NCBI RefSeq assembly: GCF_030817415.1
Contig: NZ_JAUSZI010000002.1
Location: 5,890,001-5,954,000, forward strand
Reading direction: 5' to 3'
Source of the DNA: Streptomyces umbrinus
GTDB lineage: Bacteria; Actinomycetota; Actinomycetes; Streptomycetales; Streptomycetaceae
DNA length: 64,000 nucleotides
Each line of letters opens with the position of its first letter. Positions within the stretch are counted from its first letter, which is position 1. A program made the position numbers and the translations under genes. Positions 32,510 through 41,624 of this stretch are shown here, piece by piece. The notes beneath the pieces are model-generated. The model did not search any database, was not told the origin of the DNA, and was given only the letters and a program-made list of their open reading frames with translations.

Positions 32510-33175
32510 CTACAACTCGGGGGCGCTCACACCCGTACGGGTGAGGGCCTCCACCACGGCGTCCACGACCGCCTCGACATCGGGCACCCAGGGGGCGGCC
32601 GAACCGGGGAGCGGAGCCCGCTCCCAGCGGAGCTGGCCCTGGCCGGTCTCGGACGGGGGCAGCGCCACATAGCCGCCCTCACCGTGGAAGCGCAGCGAGC
32701 CCGGAACGTGGTCCTGGGCGTAGAGCAACTCGCCGAGCTGCTCCAGGGAGTACGGCTTCACGAGCAGCGCCCAGCGCGTCGGGGACGCGATCACGGGGCC
32801 GAGGCGCATCCCCATGTGGTCGAGCGCGAGGAGCGCGCGGGACGCGGCGAGCGCCGGCAGGCTCACCGCGCACGGGGCCTTGTCCCCGGTGGCCAGGATG
32901 ATCGGCGCCGCAGGACGGTTCGTCCACCACCAGCGCACCATCCGCTCATCGGTGGTGGCCGCAAGAAGGCCGGGGTCGAAGGGATGGGCACCGGGCACTG
33001 TGCATTCCGGGTCGGGGCACGCGCATCGGGCCCGCCCCTGCGGGTCCGCCGCCACTCCCGGGAGTACGGGCCACTGCCATGCGGTCGCGAAGGTCAGGGC
33101 CGCGCCGAGCATCTCAGGCTGTCCGCCGTTTCGCTTGGACAGGAGCCTGCGTCGCTTTCCGAGGATCTCGCGCAT
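32510..33175 (-). CDS. small prim-pol-like protein
   Basis: 221 residues. The sequence resembles streptomycete bifunctional DNA primase/polymerase N-terminal domains: ALTFATAWQWPVLPGVAADPQGRARCACPDPECTVPGAHPFDP, then RWWWTNRPAAPIILATGDKAPCAVSLPALAA and GPVIASPTRWALLVKPYSLEQL. The acidic metal-binding IDLD-type motif seen in the other prim-pol gene is not evident here, so catalysis is doubtful. A conserved Cys cluster may bind zinc. Widespread small homologues sit outside mobile elements. Confidence 0.7.
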   Translation of the reverse strand: MREILGKRRRLLSKRNGGQPEMLGAALTFATAWQWPVLPGVAADPQGRARCACPDPECTVPGAHPFDPGLLAATTDERMVRWWWTNRPAAPIILATGDKAPCAVSLPALAASRALLALDHMGMRLGPVIASPTRWALLVKPYSLEQLGELLYAQDHVPGSLRFHGEGGYVALPPSETGQGQLRWERAPLPGSAAPWVPDVEAVVDAVVEALTRTGVSAPEL

Positions 33176-33647
33176 GAGCGCTCGTTCCTTTCCGTTGCAC
33201 GCCTGGCAACACCGAGGACCACATCACACCATGTGTCGATCACTTCACTGTGCGTACCTACTGGCGCATCACACCCCCGTCAGAGACAAGGGGAACCCCT
33301 ATGGGCCGAGCGTTGGGCTGCGTCCGCGTCCATACTGCGTCTGGCAAAAGCACGGGCATGGCGTGGGGTGGCGGCGCCTGGCGTTTGCCGTCGCGCGTAT
33401 TTCTCGCCGCCTCCGCCACGGGAGGATGGGGCACGGTCGTCGGTGGTTAAGACGCCCGGGTCCGTCGCCAGGTTCCGGGACGATCCCAACCACCCCTGGC
33501 CTTCACCGAGTACGTACCCATCACGACCGCTGTGACGCTCCGTCGAACAAGGCCAGTCGACCTCAATACGCCGAGACTCGAGTCAGTTTTAAGCCAACTT
33601 TGCATTTCCGCAACGGTCCCACGGACACCAGGAATCCCGGCAGGACA
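33176..33647. other. divergent intergenic region of ~470 bp
   Basis: No supported gene. The stretch at 33575-33615 (CAGTTTTAAGCCAACTTTG) is AT-rich for this genome and a plausible promoter for the phosphatase gene. The CACACCATGTGTCG area near 33225 is partly palindromic. Nothing else stands out. Confidence 0.4.
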
Positions 33648-35159
33648 ATGCTGGACATCCCCTCACGAGTGCGTGTACATGTGGAGACACTGCTAGCGGC
33701 GCAGAATGACATGGGGGTTTGCGATGCTATTGAGCAATACGCACCGGTCGGAAAGCCGGACGCCATGAACGCCCCTCACCTCCCGAAAGTGGCCGGAATC
33801 GATTCAACGGTTCCATCGCCCACACACACTGTCGCGCCCGCGCCTGCCGCCCCGGGTACCTCTTCGACCACTTCTCCACACGCCCCCGGGGCCGTTCTTC
33901 AGGACAGACTCGCAGGTTGGGTCTCTGATCTCACCACTCTGCACGAACTGACCGAGCGCCTGGCGCGCACCGCCGCACTGCCGGACGCGCTGCAGGAGCT
34001 GCTGCGCGCCGGAGCCGCCCTCGTGGGCGCCCGGCGCGGTCTCGTGGTCCTGGAACCGGGCGACGGACTCGGCCCCGACACCACGATCGGCCTGGGTCTC
34101 GCCCGCGCCGATCTCGGCCACATCGAGACCGTCCCGCGCAGCGCCATGTCGTACGGCAAGATCCTCGACGGTCTTCCCGGGGGCGAGGGCGAGATCGCCC
34201 AGCCCGACCTCCTCTCCGAGGACGGCCTCGACCCCCGCCACCGCGAGGTCGCCGCCCGCCTCGGCTACGCCGCGAGCTACGCGCTCCCGCTGTCCACGGA
34301 GGAGGCGGGCCGACTGGGCGCAGCCGTGTGGCTGTACGACGAGCCCGCCGAGCCCATGGAGCGCCAGCGGCACCTGGTGGGCCTGTACGCGCGCTACGCG
34401 GCCGAGCACCTGGCCCGGCTGGTGGAACTGGACCGCACGCGCGCGTGCATGGCGACCATCTCCGAGGAGCTGCTCCCCTCGCGGCTGCCCCGGGTCTCCG
34501 GCGTCCAGCTCGCCGCCCGGCACCGCACGGGACCACGCGGCGGCGGCGACTGGTACGACGCACTGCCGCTGCCCGACGCCGCGCTCGGCCTCGCGGTCGG
34601 GTCGGTCACCGGGTCGGGGCCCAGCGCGGTCGCCGCGATGGGCCGGCTGAGGGCCTCCCTGAGGGCGTACGCGGTGATGGAGGGCGAGGACCCGGTCGCC
34701 GTCCTGTCCGACCTCGAACTGCTGCTGCGGCTGACCGAGCCCGCCCGTTCCGCCACCGCCCTGTTCGCGTACTGCGAGCCCGCGCTGCGCAGGATCACGC
34801 TCGCCGGGGCCGGGCACAGCCCGCCGCTGGTGATCAGCGAGCGGCGCACGGAGTACGTGGAGACGTCCCTGTCGGCGCCCCTGGGGATGCTCGCCTGCTG
34901 GGAGGCGCCGAGCGTGGAGTTCCAGGCCGAGGCCGGAGAGACGGTTCTGCTCTACACGGACGGGCTGCTGCACCGCACCGGCGACCCCATGGACCGTGCC
35001 TTCTCGCGGCTGCACGCGGCCGCCGCGTCCGTGCCCAGGGCGCTGCGCACCGACCCGGGCGCGGTCGCCGATCACGTCCTTCGGAGTGTGCTGCCGGACG
35101 GACTCGACGTCGCCGACAGCGACGAGGACGTGGTGCTCCTGGCGGCATGCTTCGAGTGA
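33648..35159 (+). CDS. GAF-SpoIIE type protein serine phosphatase
   Basis: 503 residues from ATG 33648 (MLDIPSRVRVHVETLLAA). Residues ~90-250 are GAF-like (LHELTERLARTAALPDALQELLRAGAALVGARRGLVVLE). Residues ~270-500 are the PP2C/SpoIIE domain: ISEELLPSRLPRVSGVQLAARHRTGPRGGGDWYDALPLPD with GGDW, FAYCEPALRRITLAGAGHSPPLVI, GETVLLYTDGLLHRTGDPMDRAF, and the closing DEDVVLLAACFE. The metal-binding GD in the second strand is changed (LAVGSVTGSGP instead of GDVVGHG), so metal binding may be weakened. These enzymes dephosphorylate anti-sigma-factor antagonists. Confidence 0.85.
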   Translation: MLDIPSRVRVHVETLLAAQNDMGVCDAIEQYAPVGKPDAMNAPHLPKVAGIDSTVPSPTHTVAPAPAAPGTSSTTSPHAPGAVLQDRLAGWVSDLTTLHELTERLARTAALPDALQELLRAGAALVGARRGLVVLEPGDGLGPDTTIGLGLARADLGHIETVPRSAMSYGKILDGLPGGEGEIAQPDLLSEDGLDPRHREVAARLGYAASYALPLSTEEAGRLGAAVWLYDEPAEPMERQRHLVGLYARYAAEHLARLVELDRTRACMATISEELLPSRLPRVSGVQLAARHRTGPRGGGDWYDALPLPDAALGLAVGSVTGSGPSAVAAMGRLRASLRAYAVMEGEDPVAVLSDLELLLRLTEPARSATALFAYCEPALRRITLAGAGHSPPLVISERRTEYVETSLSAPLGMLACWEAPSVEFQAEAGETVLLYTDGLLHRTGDPMDRAFSRLHAAAASVPRALRTDPGAVADHVLRSVLPDGLDVADSDEDVVLLAACFE

Positions 35160-35269
35160 GCGTCCGATCCCTTCGGGCGAGCCCCGCGTGACAGGTCTTC
35201 CGGCCCTGGGCGTCCTTCCGTACGACCGTACGATGGAGGGCGTCCAGAGTCGTATCGAGGAGGCAGACC

Positions 35270-36757
35270 GTGTCGGAGGCGCTCAACCCGGAGACCCCGG
35301 AAGCTGTGCTTGACGATGACGCCGACCAGGCGGATGAAGAGAAGCCGCTCAAGCAGCGCAAGAACGGCCTGTACCCGGGCGTGTCCGACGAGCTGGCCGA
35401 GAGCATGAAGTCCGGCTGGGCCGACACCGAGCTGCACGGCCTGGAGCCGATCCCGCAGGCCGCGTACACCGCCGCCCGCCGTGCCGCGCTCTCCGCGCGC
35501 TTCCCGGGCGAGCGCCTGGTGATCCCGGCGGGCAACCTGAAGACCCGCTCGAACGACACGGAGTACCCCTTCCGTGCCTCGGTCGAGTACGCGTACCTGA
35601 CCGGCAACCTGACCGAGGACGGCGTCCTGGTCCTGGAGCCGACGTCGGGCGGCCACAAGGCCACGATCTACCTGCTGCCGCGCTCCGACCGCGAGAACGG
35701 CGAGTTCTGGCTCTCCGGCCAGGGCGAGCTGTGGGTCGGCCGCCGCCACTCCCTGGCCGAGGCCGAGCAGCTGCACGGCATCCCTGCCTCCGATGTCCGT
35801 GAGCTCGCCGACGCGCTGCGCGAGTCGACCGGCCCGGTGCGGGTCGTGCGCGGCTACGACGTCGGCGTCGAGGCGGCTCTCACCGACAAGGTGACCGCCG
35901 AGCGCGACGAGGAGCTGCGCGTCTTCCTCTCCGAGGCACGGCTGGTCAAGGACGAGTTCGAGGCCGGCGAGCTGCAGAAGGCCGTCGACTCGACGGTCCG
36001 CGGTTTCGAGGACGTGGTGAAGGTCCTCGACAAGGCGGAGGCCACGTCCGAGCGCTACATCGAGGGCACGTTCTTCCTGCGCGCGCGGGTCGAGGGCAAC
36101 GACGTCGGGTACGGCTCCATCTGCGCCGCCGGGCCGCACGCGTGCACGCTGCACTGGGTGCGCAACGACGGCCCCGTGCGCTCGGGGGATCTGCTCCTGC
36201 TCGACGCGGGCGTGGAGACCCACACGCTCTACACCGCCGACGTCACGCGCACGCTGCCGATCAACGGCACGTACAGCGAGATCCAGAAGAAGATCTACGA
36301 CGCCGTGTACGAGGCCCAGGAGGCCGGTATCGCGGCCGTGCAGCCGGGCGGCAAGTACCGCGACTTCCACGACGCCTCGCAGCGGGTGCTGGCCCAGAAG
36401 CTGGTCGAGTGGGGGCTCGTCGAGGGCCCCGTGGAGCGCGTTCTGGAGCTGGGGCTGCAGCGTCGCTGGACGCTGCACGGCACCGGTCACATGCTCGGCA
36501 TGGACGTCCACGACTGCGCGGCCGCGCGGACGGAGACATACGTGGACGGCACGCTGGAGCCGGGCATGTGCCTGACCGTCGAGCCGGGCCTGTACTTCCA
36601 GGCGGACGACCTGACCGTGCCCGAGGAGTACCGGGGCATCGGCGTCCGCATCGAGGACGACATCCTCGTCACGGAGGATGGGAACCGGAACCTGTCCGCC
36701 GGGCTGCCTCGCCGGTCGGACGAGGTCGAGGCGTGGATGGCATCCCTCAAGGGCTGA
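35270..36757 (+). CDS. pepP: Xaa-Pro aminopeptidase (aminopeptidase P)
   Basis: 495 residues from GTG 35270. The N-terminal creatinase-like domain covers ~60-210 and the M24 pita-bread domain ~230-480. The five metal ligands are visible: Asp in LLLLDAGVET, Asp in TADVTRTLP, His in HGTGHMLGMDVHD, Glu in TVEPGLYF and Glu in GVRIEDDILV. It removes the N-terminal residue from peptides with penultimate proline. An acidic N-terminal extension (DDDADQADEEKPLKQRK) precedes the fold. A second M24 protein lies at 57548. Confidence 0.95.
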   Translation: MSEALNPETPEAVLDDDADQADEEKPLKQRKNGLYPGVSDELAESMKSGWADTELHGLEPIPQAAYTAARRAALSARFPGERLVIPAGNLKTRSNDTEYPFRASVEYAYLTGNLTEDGVLVLEPTSGGHKATIYLLPRSDRENGEFWLSGQGELWVGRRHSLAEAEQLHGIPASDVRELADALRESTGPVRVVRGYDVGVEAALTDKVTAERDEELRVFLSEARLVKDEFEAGELQKAVDSTVRGFEDVVKVLDKAEATSERYIEGTFFLRARVEGNDVGYGSICAAGPHACTLHWVRNDGPVRSGDLLLLDAGVETHTLYTADVTRTLPINGTYSEIQKKIYDAVYEAQEAGIAAVQPGGKYRDFHDASQRVLAQKLVEWGLVEGPVERVLELGLQRRWTLHGTGHMLGMDVHDCAAARTETYVDGTLEPGMCLTVEPGLYFQADDLTVPEEYRGIGVRIEDDILVTEDGNRNLSAGLPRRSDEVEAWMASLKG

Positions 36758-36946
36758 CACGACATGGGCTGACATGACATGAATGGCCGGGTACCAGTGT
36801 GGTGCCCGGCCATACGTCTGCGCGCGGTCGGTGGCTGGCCGTGCCCCGGCGGCCGGTGGTCGCTCGGGCCCCGCGGCGCAGCCGCACCATGTCACGGCCC
36901 CGCGCCCCTGAAAGAAGGGACGCGTTTCACTGAGGAGGACTTGTCT

Positions 36947-38326
36947 GTGGACGCGTTCTGGTCCGGCGTCGGTGTCGATCTGCACCTCGAACCCGATGCC
37001 GCCGACGGGCGCCGGGCCGGGCTCGAACGGGCGTTGCGCGATGCCGTACGGGACGGGCGGCTGGCACCCGGGACACGGTTGCCCGCGACGCGCCGGCTCG
37101 CGGCCGAGCTCGGGATCTCGCGCGGCACGGCCAAGTCGGCGTACGACCAGCTGATCGCCGAGGGATATCTGACCGCGCGGCAGGGGTCCGGCACACAGGT
37201 CGCCCCGCTGCAATCCCCGGCCGCGGACGCGCCGGAGGCGACGGCAGGCGCGCGTGCACCCCGTTTCGATCTGCGGCCCGGCAGTCCCGACGTCGGTACG
37301 TTCCCGGCGGCGGCCTGGCTGCGCGCGCTGCGCAGGGCCATCGCGAGCGCGCCCTCCCTGGCCTACGACTACGGGGACCCGCGCGGCCGGATCGAACTGC
37401 GGACGGCGTTGTCGGGGTACCTGGGGCGGGCGCGCGGGGTGATCGCGCCGCCCGAGCGGATCGTCGTGACCTCCGGGTACGTGCAGGGGCTCGCGCTCCT
37501 CACGCGCGTGCTGGACGCCGGAGTGATCGCCATGGAGGACCCCGGCCTCCCCTTCCACCGGGACGTGGTGCGGCACAACGGCGGAACCGTGGCCCCTGTG
37601 GAGGTCGATGAACGGGGCGCTTCGGTAAGGGGGTTGGACGATGCGGCGGCCGTCGTCCTCACGCCCGCGCACCAGTACCCGACCGGGGTGACCCTGCACC
37701 CGGAGCGGCGGCGGGCCCTCACCGACTGGGCACGCGCGCGTGGAGGGCTGATCGTCGAGGACGACTACGACGGGGAGTTCCGCTACGACCGGCAGCCCGT
37801 GGGCGCCCTTCAGGGGATGGCGCCCGGACATGTCGTCTACCTGGGGACGGCGTCCAAGACGCTCGGGCCCGCGCTGCGGCTCGGCTGGATGGTGCTGCCG
37901 CCGCACCTCGTGGACGCGATCGCCGACGCCAAGCTGCACACCGACCACCACACGGAGTCGATCGGCCAGCTGGCCCTCGCCGAAATGATCAACAGCCACG
38001 CCTACGACCGGCACGTACGCGCGGGCCGCCTGCGGTACCGGCGGCGACGGGACCAGTTGCTGGACCGGGTGGGGACGCGGCGCGGGGTCCGGGGCATCGC
38101 GGCGGGTCTGCACGCGCTGATCGACGTGAGCGACGAGGCCGCGGTGCTGGCGCGGGCCGCCGAGGAGGGGCTCGCGGTGGGACACCTCGGGGAACACTGG
38201 CACACGGCGGACGACGGACGGCCGCAGGGGCTCGTGGTGGGGTACGGGACGCCTCGGGAGCGGGTCTATCCGAAGGCGCTGGAGGTGCTGGGGCGGGTGC
38301 TGGAGGGGCCTGAGGGCCGGAGCTGA
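36947..38326 (+). CDS. MocR/PdxR-type regulator (GntR HTH fused to aminotransferase)
   Basis: 459 residues from GTG 36947, set by GAGGAGGA 7 nt upstream. A GntR winged HTH at ~15-85 (LERALRDAVRDGRLAPGTRLPATRRLAAELGISRGTAKSAY) is joined to a fold-type I aminotransferase domain (~115-459). The PLP lysine is in LGTASKTLGPALRLGWM and the Asp in IVEDDYDGEFRYDR. MocR proteins sense PLP or its adducts rather than transaminate. It lies 100 bp before an MFS gene in the same direction, whose upstream region has TTGGGCC direct repeats of MocR-operator style. Confidence 0.9.
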   Translation: MDAFWSGVGVDLHLEPDAADGRRAGLERALRDAVRDGRLAPGTRLPATRRLAAELGISRGTAKSAYDQLIAEGYLTARQGSGTQVAPLQSPAADAPEATAGARAPRFDLRPGSPDVGTFPAAAWLRALRRAIASAPSLAYDYGDPRGRIELRTALSGYLGRARGVIAPPERIVVTSGYVQGLALLTRVLDAGVIAMEDPGLPFHRDVVRHNGGTVAPVEVDERGASVRGLDDAAAVVLTPAHQYPTGVTLHPERRRALTDWARARGGLIVEDDYDGEFRYDRQPVGALQGMAPGHVVYLGTASKTLGPALRLGWMVLPPHLVDAIADAKLHTDHHTESIGQLALAEMINSHAYDRHVRAGRLRYRRRRDQLLDRVGTRRGVRGIAAGLHALIDVSDEAAVLARAAEEGLAVGHLGEHWHTADDGRPQGLVVGYGTPRERVYPKALEVLGRVLEGPEGRS

Positions 38327-38359
38327 GCGCGCCGGGCGGTGGCTCGGGAGCCGGTTGGA

Positions 38360-38390
38360 TTGGGCCAAGAAAGCACATGAATTTTGGGCC
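38360..38390. promoter_or_regulatory. TTGGGCC direct repeats before the MFS gene
   Basis: TTGGGCC occurs at 38360-38366 and 38384-38390, in a locally AT-rich segment (AAGAAAGCACATGAATTTT) 37 bp upstream of the MFS start. Spaced direct repeats next to a MocR gene are a plausible operator. Confidence 0.4.
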
Positions 38391-38426
38391 TATTTAGAGC
38401 CCCATTCCATCCGTAGCGTCGTAGTC

Positions 38427-39716
38427 ATGACGAACCGAGTCGCACCCGCCGGAGCCCCCGCGAAGACGAGCCGCGTGATCCCGCCCGCGGGTCCGCAGCG
38501 CGTTCTGGCCCTGGCCCAGTTGAGCAACTCCGTCGGGGACGGTGCCTACTACGTCACGTCCGCCCTCTACTTCACCCACGTCGTCGGGCTCGCCCCCGCG
38601 CGCGTGGGGCTCGGACTCACGGTCGCGTGGGCGGTCGGTTCGCTGGTGGGCGTGCCCCTTGGGCGGCTCACCGACCGGCGCGGGCCGCGCGGCACGGCGG
38701 TACTGCTGGCGCTCGCGACGAGCGTCGCGGTGGCGTCCTTCCTCGTCGTACGCGGCTTCGTGCCGTTCGTGCTGGCGGCGTGCGTGTACGCCTCCGCGCA
38801 GTCGGGGCTCGCGGCGGCCCGGCAGGCGCTGCTGGCCGGGCTGGTGTCCCGGGAGGAGCGGACGGGGCTGCTCGCGCACCTCCAGTCGACGCTCAACGCC
38901 GGTCTCGCGGTGGGGGCGGGGCTCGGCGGACTCGCGCTGCACCTGGGCACGCGGGAGGCCTACCTCGGGGTGTTCGCGCTGGACTCGGTGAGCTTCCTGC
39001 TGTGCGCGGCGGTGCTGCTGCGGCTGCCCGTCGTGAAGGCGGTGTCCGCGCGCGTGGCCGACGAAAAGGGGCGCGGCGACGCCCTCGGAGTGCTGCGCGA
39101 TCGCCCGTACGCCCTGGTGACGCTCCTCAACACCGTGCTGTTGCTGCGGATGCCGCTGCTGAGCCTGGGCATCCCGCTGTGGATCTCCGAGCGGACCGAA
39201 GCCCCGACCTGGCTGGTGTCCGCGCTGTTCGTGCTCAACACCGGTGCGGTGATGCTCTTCCAGGTACGGATGGCACGCGGGGTTCGGGGGCCGGCGTCGG
39301 CCACGCGCGCGGTGCGGCGTTCGGGGCTCGTGATGCTGGCGTCGTGCGCGGTGTTCGCGCTGTCGGCGGGGGTCTCGCCCTGGATGGCGGTGGGCGTGCT
39401 GACGGTCGGCGCGGTGCTCCAGGTCGTCGCCGAGATGCAGCAGTCGGCGGGTTCCTGGCAGCTGTCGTTCGACCTCGCCCCCGCCGACCGGGTGGGCGAG
39501 TACCAGGGCTTCTTCGGTACGGGCGTGACGGTGGCGCGGACCGCGGGGCCGCTGGTCCTGACGTCGCTGCTCGTGGGGTGGGGGACGCCCGGGTGGCTGC
39601 TCCTCGGCGGCCTGATGCTGGCGGCCTCGTACGCGATGGGTCCTGCCGTGCGGTGGGCGACGGACAGCCGGCCCGCCGCCGCACCGATGGTCAGGCGGCC
39701 AGTACCGGTGAACTGA
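38427..39716 (+). CDS. MFS transporter
   Basis: 429 residues with about 12 hydrophobic segments. The first half carries the MFS loop motif GRLTDRRGPRGTAVLLALAT (~75-95). A polar N-terminal tail precedes TM1, and a cytoplasmic loop near 230 (DEKGRGDALGVLRDRPYAL) separates the halves. It is probably a drug or metabolite exporter. Its MocR neighbour suggests control by a PLP-related or amine signal; substrate unknown. The stop overlaps the convergent CitG-like gene by 26 bp. Confidence 0.85.
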   Translation: MTNRVAPAGAPAKTSRVIPPAGPQRVLALAQLSNSVGDGAYYVTSALYFTHVVGLAPARVGLGLTVAWAVGSLVGVPLGRLTDRRGPRGTAVLLALATSVAVASFLVVRGFVPFVLAACVYASAQSGLAAARQALLAGLVSREERTGLLAHLQSTLNAGLAVGAGLGGLALHLGTREAYLGVFALDSVSFLLCAAVLLRLPVVKAVSARVADEKGRGDALGVLRDRPYALVTLLNTVLLLRMPLLSLGIPLWISERTEAPTWLVSALFVLNTGAVMLFQVRMARGVRGPASATRAVRRSGLVMLASCAVFALSAGVSPWMAVGVLTVGAVLQVVAEMQQSAGSWQLSFDLAPADRVGEYQGFFGTGVTVARTAGPLVLTSLLVGWGTPGWLLLGGLMLAASYAMGPAVRWATDSRPAAAPMVRRPVPVN

Positions 39717-40530
39717 CCGTCACCGGCAGCGAGTCCACGAACAGGGCCCCCGCGAGCAGCCCGCTGCTTCCGCGGGGGCTCCACGCGCGCGCGTGGAGGT
39801 CGTCGTCGAAGGCGGCCAGCGCCGCGCGGCCCGCCTCCGTGGACGTGCTCCCCGCAGCCAGGACCCCGCGGGCGCCCGCCTGGACGTGCCGCAGGCCGTG
39901 CGGGCCCGCTGTGTAGAGCAACTCCGTGTCCTGGAGCGTCGACATCACGGTCATCAGGGCGTCGAGCCGGGCGTACGGCTCGGGGACGCCGGCCGAGCGG
40001 GCCGTGGCCAGTGCGTCCAACGCCCGCCTTACGTGCGGGAATCCGGCCCTGGCCTCGCCCCTCGCGCCGGCCGCGCCGTACTGGGCGGAGACCGACGAGC
40101 CGCGGGAGGGGCGGCGCGGCGCCCGCCGGTCGGGGTGCGCCGCGATCCGCTTGGCGGTCGCGGCCAGGTCGCGCCCGGTGGCGCGGGGTTCCAGGGCCGC
40201 CGCGGCGACCAGCAGGCCGAGCACCCACAGGGCTCCGCGGTGGCCACCGCCCGCCAGGGTCACCGAGTGCTCGGTGGAGCGCCCTATCGCGCCGAGCTCC
40301 GCCCTCAGTTCCGGTGTCGCCGAGCCGGTGCGGCGGGCGGCCGCCGCCATGGCCGCGAGGCCCGGGGCCAGCGCCTTGGCCGACCAGCGCAGCGAGCAGT
40401 GGTCCTCGCCGGTCGCGCGGGCGGCGAGGTCACGCGGGTCGGGCAGTCCGGGCTTGGGGGCCAGCGCCAGGTGCCCGGTCAGGGCGGTCACGGCGGCGTG
40501 GGCCAGCGTCTCGTCCTCACGGCTGCTCAT
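39691..40530 (-). CDS. CitG/MdcB-like triphosphoribosyl-dephospho-CoA synthase family protein
   Basis: 279 residues from ATG 40530 (GTGAGG upstream). Family landmarks: ALTGHLALAPKPGLPDPRDLAA (cf. PKPGLVD), HSVTLAGGGHRGALWVLGLL (cf. THKGxxFxLGLL), and SVSAQYGAAGARGEARAGFPHVRRAL (cf. YGLxGARGEAxxGF). CitG makes the prosthetic-group precursor for citrate or malonate decarboxylase. No decarboxylase genes are in the window, so another nucleotide transfer is possible. The His and Asp of DHCSLRWSAKAL are present. Confidence 0.75.
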   Translation of the reverse strand: MSSREDETLAHAAVTALTGHLALAPKPGLPDPRDLAARATGEDHCSLRWSAKALAPGLAAMAAAARRTGSATPELRAELGAIGRSTEHSVTLAGGGHRGALWVLGLLVAAAALEPRATGRDLAATAKRIAAHPDRRAPRRPSRGSSVSAQYGAAGARGEARAGFPHVRRALDALATARSAGVPEPYARLDALMTVMSTLQDTELLYTAGPHGLRHVQAGARGVLAAGSTSTEAGRAALAAFDDDLHARAWSPRGSSGLLAGALFVDSLPVTVSSPVLAA

Positions 40531-40563
40531 CGAAACCTCACGGCCTCTCATCGACGTAAACGC

Positions 40564-41523
40564 TTACGAGGAGGATTCGGTGGAGGAGGCCGACGCGCTC
40601 GGGGCGTCGCTCGGCGCATCGCCGGGCGCGCCGCTCGGGGGCGTCCCGCCACCACCACCGCTGCCCGCGCCCGTGTTCTCGGTGTCCGGGTCGATGCCGA
40701 GGGTGATGGATCCCTTGTAGCCCTTGGAGGGGTCCTTCTTGTGGACGGGCTTCAGGGTGAGCAGGCCGCTGGAGGCGCCTCCGCCGTCGTAGACCATGTC
40801 GTCGTCGAGCTTGGTCCAGGTGCCGGTGTGCCGCGAGTACGGCTCCAGCTCGAAGATCTGCTCGGCGACGGCGTCGTCGAAGAAGAGCTGGCCGGTGAAG
40901 TTGACCTTGCCGCCCTCGTAGGTGCCGTCCTCCTTCTCGCCGCCGGTGTGCACCTTCACGTGGATGTGGCAGGTCCGCGGCGTGTACCAGCCGGGGACGA
41001 TCGTCTCGAACTTGACGACCCCGTTGGCGTTGGCGACCTGGTAGCCGCGCAGGTACGTCTTGTCGTCGGCTGTCGAGCCGTCCTCGCTCTCGGCGGGCGC
41101 CGAGCCGCCGGGGTTGGCGGTCGTGTAGCCGGAGTAGTAGCCCCAGGCGTCGCAGTGCCAGATCTCCACGGCCGCGCCGGCCACCGGGGCGCACGACTCG
41201 GTGGTGTCCTGCACGGTGATGCGCAGCGTCAGCGGGACACCGCTCTTGCCCTCGGTGATGTCCTTCCGCACGAGAGCGCCGTCCAGGTAGTACGGGCCCT
41301 CCGTGACACTGGACATGAGGACACAGGTGCCGCTGCTCGAACCGGCGGACGCGCTCGCGGCGACCGTCTCCGTGGCCGTCGTCTCCGTGGCCGTGGCGGT
41401 CGTCTCGTCGGCGAAGGCGGACTGGTATCCCGCGATCGCGAGCCCGCCGGCCGCGACCGTGCCACCGGTGACCGCGATCGCGCGGCGCCGGGTGATCGTC
41501 GTGTCTTTGTGTGTTCCCGTCAT
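40564..41523 (-). CDS. Tat-exported intradiol ring-cleavage dioxygenase family protein
   Basis: 319 residues from ATG 41523. Twin-arginine signal TITRRRAIAVTGGTVAAGG, then an Ala/Thr/Ser linker. The dioxygenase core contains SVTEGPYYLDGALVRKDITEG (first Tyr ligand), VEIWHCDAWGYYSGY, TYLRGYQVANANGVVKFETIVPGWYTPRTCHIHVKVH (second Tyr and the HxH His ligands) and GQLFFDDAVAEQIF. The C-terminus is Gly/Pro/Ser-rich and disordered. Secreted members of this family are widespread in Streptomyces. They bind Fe(III) and may act on catecholic lignin-type compounds; substrate unknown. Confidence 0.85.
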   Translation of the reverse strand: MTGTHKDTTITRRRAIAVTGGTVAAGGLAIAGYQSAFADETTATATETTATETVAASASAGSSSGTCVLMSSVTEGPYYLDGALVRKDITEGKSGVPLTLRITVQDTTESCAPVAGAAVEIWHCDAWGYYSGYTTANPGGSAPAESEDGSTADDKTYLRGYQVANANGVVKFETIVPGWYTPRTCHIHVKVHTGGEKEDGTYEGGKVNFTGQLFFDDAVAEQIFELEPYSRHTGTWTKLDDDMVYDGGGASSGLLTLKPVHKKDPSKGYKGSITLGIDPDTENTGAGSGGGGGTPPSGAPGDAPSDAPSASASSTESSS

Positions 41524-41624
41524 GCCGGGAAAGCTAGGGACGCCGTCCGTCAGGAACATGGGGGGCGGCTGTGAGGACGCTGAGAATGCCGGGGAGGCCG
41601 AAGTCGGCGGGAAAACAACCCTCC

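Noticed and set aside
35072..38368. 1,098-codon minus-strand frame
   Set aside because: Antisense shadow of aminopeptidase P and the MocR gene, both with clear motifs on the plus strand.
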